Shown here: positions 5,023-6,826 of the stretch, one piece after another
How positions within the stretch are numbered: position 1 is the first letter of the stretch
Layout of the letters: every line of letters begins with the position of its first letter
NCBI GenBank assembly: GCA_041648955.1
Contig: JBAZOD010000050.1
Coordinates: 1-6,826, forward strand
Source of the DNA: JBAZOD01 sp041648955
GTDB taxonomy: Bacteria; Patescibacteriota; Patescibacteriia; Patescibacteriales; JAQTRU01
Length of the DNA: 6,826 nucleotides
Direction of reading: 5' to 3'
Translations under genes and position numbers: made by a program
Notes under the pieces: generated by a model
Told to the model about the DNA's origin: nothing
Databases searched by the model: none
The model's input: the letters and a program-made list of their open reading frames with translations, nothing else

Positions 5023-6021
5023 TTATTCTACAATTTTCAAACTATTAACCATCATGTCAAAAATATTTTTATAAGAAAATTCGCCTTCCGCATCACTATT
5101 ATAAGAAAGGGCAAAAATATAATTTCCGTCTTTGTCGGTTAAATAAACAATGGAGTCATTTTCATTTTTTACTCCCAACCAGTCGTCATTTTCTATTATT
5201 TGTTCCTGCCCAATAACTTCCACTCCAAATTGCTCCATATACCAATCTTCTATAGATTGTCTATCCGTATTGGGTTGGGCAATGACTTGAACAAAATTAT
5301 TATCTCCAGATCTGAACATAATAGAATCATTACCGCCAACAGCGGTTCTAGCCCAGCTGAGGGGATAAAGTATGCTGTAAGCGAAAGTTTTATTCTCATA
5401 TATACCGATGTTAACATTATCAAGCAATTTTCCTGATCCAGCCGGGTTATATAAGTTTCTCAATTCATCAAAATCAAGATATCCATCTCCGTCCGTATCA
5501 ATATTTTCATCACTTGAGCCGATCAATAGTTCTTCTTTTGCGCTTAATCCGTCATTATCGGCATCCACAAAAAAATTAGCGGAAACAGATGGGGTTGAAG
5601 TTGCCTCGTCTATAATCTCAGCTTCTGGTGTAGTAGTAGCGGAAGATAAATTATTAGAATCTTCAACCGGCAAAGTTCCCTCCATAATTTCTTCCTGCTC
5701 GTCAGCAGAAGGAGCTTGATTTTCTTGCGCTGGTGGCGTCTCTGTCAAAACCGTAGAATTTGGAGTTTTTTCTTTGAAAATAAAAATGTAAACCAGAAGA
5801 GCAAGAATTACTATAAAAATTATGCCAATAACCATCACCAGAATCCCCGTGGTTTTTGCTTGAGTTGCTTTAGTTTTATCCAAACGAAAATACTCCGGCA
5901 TTGTATGAATGGCGATTTCTTTTTCCATTCTTTCTTTCATTTCATTTTTTTCCGATTCCCGTTCTGATCTTTCTTCGGTTTTGTTTTCAGTGGAATTTTT
6001 CTTTTTGAAGAGACTGAACAT
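5023..6021 (-). CDS. Membrane-anchored TSP3-repeat protein with PsbP-like C-terminal domain
   Basis: A 332-residue single-pass membrane protein. Residues 1-58 form a charged, Glu/Lys/Arg-rich and probably coiled cytoplasmic region (12-35) followed by HTMPEYFRLDK. A strong transmembrane helix spans about 59-82. A Pro/Glu/Ser/Thr-rich linker follows (about 84-148) and should be outside the membrane. Residues 152-193 hold thrombospondin type 3 calcium-binding repeats, with DADNDGLSAKEE and DTDGDGYLDFDE as the Asp-rich loops. Residues about 206-332 form a separate domain starting YENKTFAYSILYPLSW and rich in aromatic and acidic positions. It recalls PsbP/Mog1-type folds, but this is a weak resemblance. 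The end of its TSP3 part (YNPAGSGKL) matches the C-termini of the two TSP3 genes upstream, so the three are paralogues, with this one extended. It begins 23 bases after its neighbour. The role is unknown; an extracytoplasmic calcium-dependent anchor is inferred. Confidence 0.83.
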   Translation of the reverse strand: MFSLFKKKNSTENKTEERSERESEKNEMKERMEKEIAIHTMPEYFRLDKTKATQAKTTGILVMVIGIIFIVILALLVYIFIFKEKTPNSTVLTETPPAQENQAPSADEQEEIMEGTLPVEDSNNLSSATTTPEAEIIDEATSTPSVSANFFVDADNDGLSAKEELLIGSSDENIDTDGDGYLDFDELRNLYNPAGSGKLLDNVNIGIYENKTFAYSILYPLSWARTAVGGNDSIMFRSGDNNFVQVIAQPNTDRQSIEDWYMEQFGVEVIGQEQIIENDDWLGVKNENDSIVYLTDKDGNYIFALSYNSDAEGEFSYKNIFDMMVNSLKIVE

Positions 6022-6044
6022 AATTTATTATTTAAAATTACATC

Positions 6045-6683
6045 TTAATTAGAAATCTCATAAAGTCTTCCCGCTCCTGTCGGATTATACCCATTCTTAA
6101 CTTCATCACCGTCTGAATAGCCATCGCCGTCAGTATCGACAAGTAAAGGATTGGTTTTATAAACCTTTGTTTCCTCTCTGTCAAATAAACCATCGCTATC
6201 TGTATCAATATTATTAATATCCGTTCCTAAAATATTTTCTTCTTCATCGGTTAACCCGTCCTGATCGCTATCTAAAACTACTGGCGCTTCCGGGGGGAAA
6301 AATAAATCTTTAGCAGTAAGCTCCGGCGCCGGCAATACTGGCGGTACGACTGAATTATCAGTGGCATTTTCTGGGACTTGATTTTGGCCAGTTTCTTGGT
6401 TTTCAACAGTTTTAGGAGTTTCATTTAGAGATGAATCAATTTTTTTTAAAATCCAAAAAATTCCAAAAATAATTATAATTACCGCTATAATCATTATAAC
6501 AAAAATAAGAATTTTTTTCATCCCTTGTTTTTCCCTTGCGGGCATCGCTTGATTCGGAAAAATTTCTGCTGGAGGGGAAGAAATTGGTTCTTTCGGCCTT
6601 AAAACATCGGGCTTGACCGGCGCCTCTGTCCCGGAAAAAATGTCTTCTATTTTGTTATTTTTTTGGTTTAAATCGTCAAACAT
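6045..6683 (-). CDS. Membrane-anchored TSP3-repeat (calcium-binding) protein
   Basis: A 212-residue single-pass protein. The N-terminal segment (1-57) is hydrophilic, opens MFDDLNQKNNKIEDIFSG, and contains a Pro-rich part. A very hydrophobic helix rich in Ile spans about 58-79 and is followed by KK. A Gln/Pro/Asn-rich linker leads to a compact block of three TSP3 loops: DSDQDGLTDEEE (138-149), DTDSDGLFDREE (160-171) and DTDGDGYSDGDE (183-194), joined by ILGTD.. and YKTNPL spacers. Such loops bind Ca2+ through regularly spaced Asp side chains. The protein ends soon after the last loop, with no further domain. Placement outside the membrane is inferred from the cytoplasm-like N-terminus and the usual location of TSP3 repeats. 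The last loop and tail (DEVKNGYNP.G.G.L) are almost identical to those of the preceding partial gene, indicating tandem duplication. It starts 39 bases after that gene, without a visible Shine-Dalgarno sequence. Confidence 0.85.
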   Translation of the reverse strand: MFDDLNQKNNKIEDIFSGTEAPVKPDVLRPKEPISSPPAEIFPNQAMPAREKQGMKKILIFVIMIIAVIIIIFGIFWILKKIDSSLNETPKTVENQETGQNQVPENATDNSVVPPVLPAPELTAKDLFFPPEAPVVLDSDQDGLTDEEENILGTDINNIDTDSDGLFDREETKVYKTNPLLVDTDGDGYSDGDEVKNGYNPTGAGRLYEISN

Positions 6684-6722
6684 AAGATAGATAATTAAAT
6701 TGTATAAAAAATAAAAATTAAT

Positions 6723-6826
6723 TTACTTTTTTAATTTTCCTTCACCATTTGGATTATAGCCGTTTTTAACTTCATCGCCATCCGAGAAACCATCGCCATC
6801 TGTGTCCGCCTTTTGAGGATCAGTAC
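6723..6826 (-). CDS. TSP3-repeat protein, C-terminal end only
   Basis: The last 33 residues of a gene that runs off the right edge of the window. It reads TDPQKADTDGDGFSDGDE followed by VKNGYNPNGEGKLKK and a TAA stop. DTDGDGFSDGDE is a thrombospondin type 3 calcium-binding loop, and the tail matches the end of the 212-residue neighbour at 6045-6683 in nearly every position from DTDGDG to G.L. The DNA is also closely similar there, with most differences at third codon positions. It is presumably another membrane-anchored TSP3 protein, but nothing upstream of this segment can be seen. Confidence 0.8.
   Translation of the reverse strand, partial: TDPQKADTDGDGFSDGDEVKNGYNPNGEGKLKK

Noticed and set aside
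5200..5967. Three plus-strand open frames opposite the 332-residue TSP3 protein
   Set aside because: They are antisense shadows with low-complexity translations and no start signals. The minus-strand frame has a coherent domain structure.
6684..6722. Possible promoter (TATACA) before the 212-residue TSP3 gene
   Set aside because: The AT-rich gap has no convincing -35 element, and the gene is tightly spaced behind a paralogue, so read-through is just as likely.
1..6826. Recoded TGA (glycine), as in some CPR lineages
   Set aside because: No in-frame TGA occurs in any supported gene and TGG serves for Trp throughout; glycine codons are all GGN. The standard bacterial code explains everything seen.

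Overview
The window looks like a chromosomal segment of a Patescibacteria (CPR) bacterium, most likely a parcubacterial lineage. This is inferred from several signs: AT-rich DNA; small single-pass membrane proteins carrying thrombospondin type 3 (TSP3) calcium-binding repeats; a surface protein with repeated G(Y/W)AW...GWISFN motifs; a stand-alone-type GIY-YIG nuclease domain; and minor prepilins. No 16S or other marker gene is present, so the assignment rests on gene style alone. Nine of the ten genes show a stop codon: eight end in TAA and one in TAG. No in-frame TGA occurs, so nothing suggests the TGA-to-glycine code of some CPR lineages.

All ten supported genes (two cut by the window edges) are on the minus strand and are read from right to left. 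From 6826 down to 1934 runs a tightly spaced series: the tail of one TSP3-repeat protein; two further membrane-anchored TSP3-repeat proteins (6045-6683 and 5023-6021); ybeY (rRNA-maturation endoribonuclease); dgkA (diacylglycerol/undecaprenol kinase); a secreted protein ending in a DUF1566-like segment; and a secreted GW-repeat/PKD-like surface protein. A Rho-independent terminator at 1876-1910 closes this series. The largest gap in it is 62 bases, and that gap holds a strong 33-base hairpin with no T-tract.

Below the terminator a new unit starts from a TATAAT box only 11 bases before the next ATG. It carries three minor prepilins in the order GspH/FimT-like, GspI/PilV-like, GspJ/PilW-like, which matches the H-I-J order of type II secretion and type IV pilus minor pseudopilin operons. 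The first is a translational fusion: a complete-looking GIY-YIG nuclease domain (residues 1-80) sits in frame ahead of the prepilin cleavage site, so the predicted leader peptide is about 94 residues long. The DNA joining the two halves is a 41-base near-perfect palindrome overlapped by 9-base direct repeats.

Taken together, the region is an envelope and surface module (calcium-binding anchors, secreted repeat proteins, pilus or DNA-uptake pseudopilins) with two housekeeping genes embedded in it. The GIY-YIG-prepilin fusion and its palindromic junction are the most unusual items. No RNA genes, CRISPR arrays or transposases were seen.
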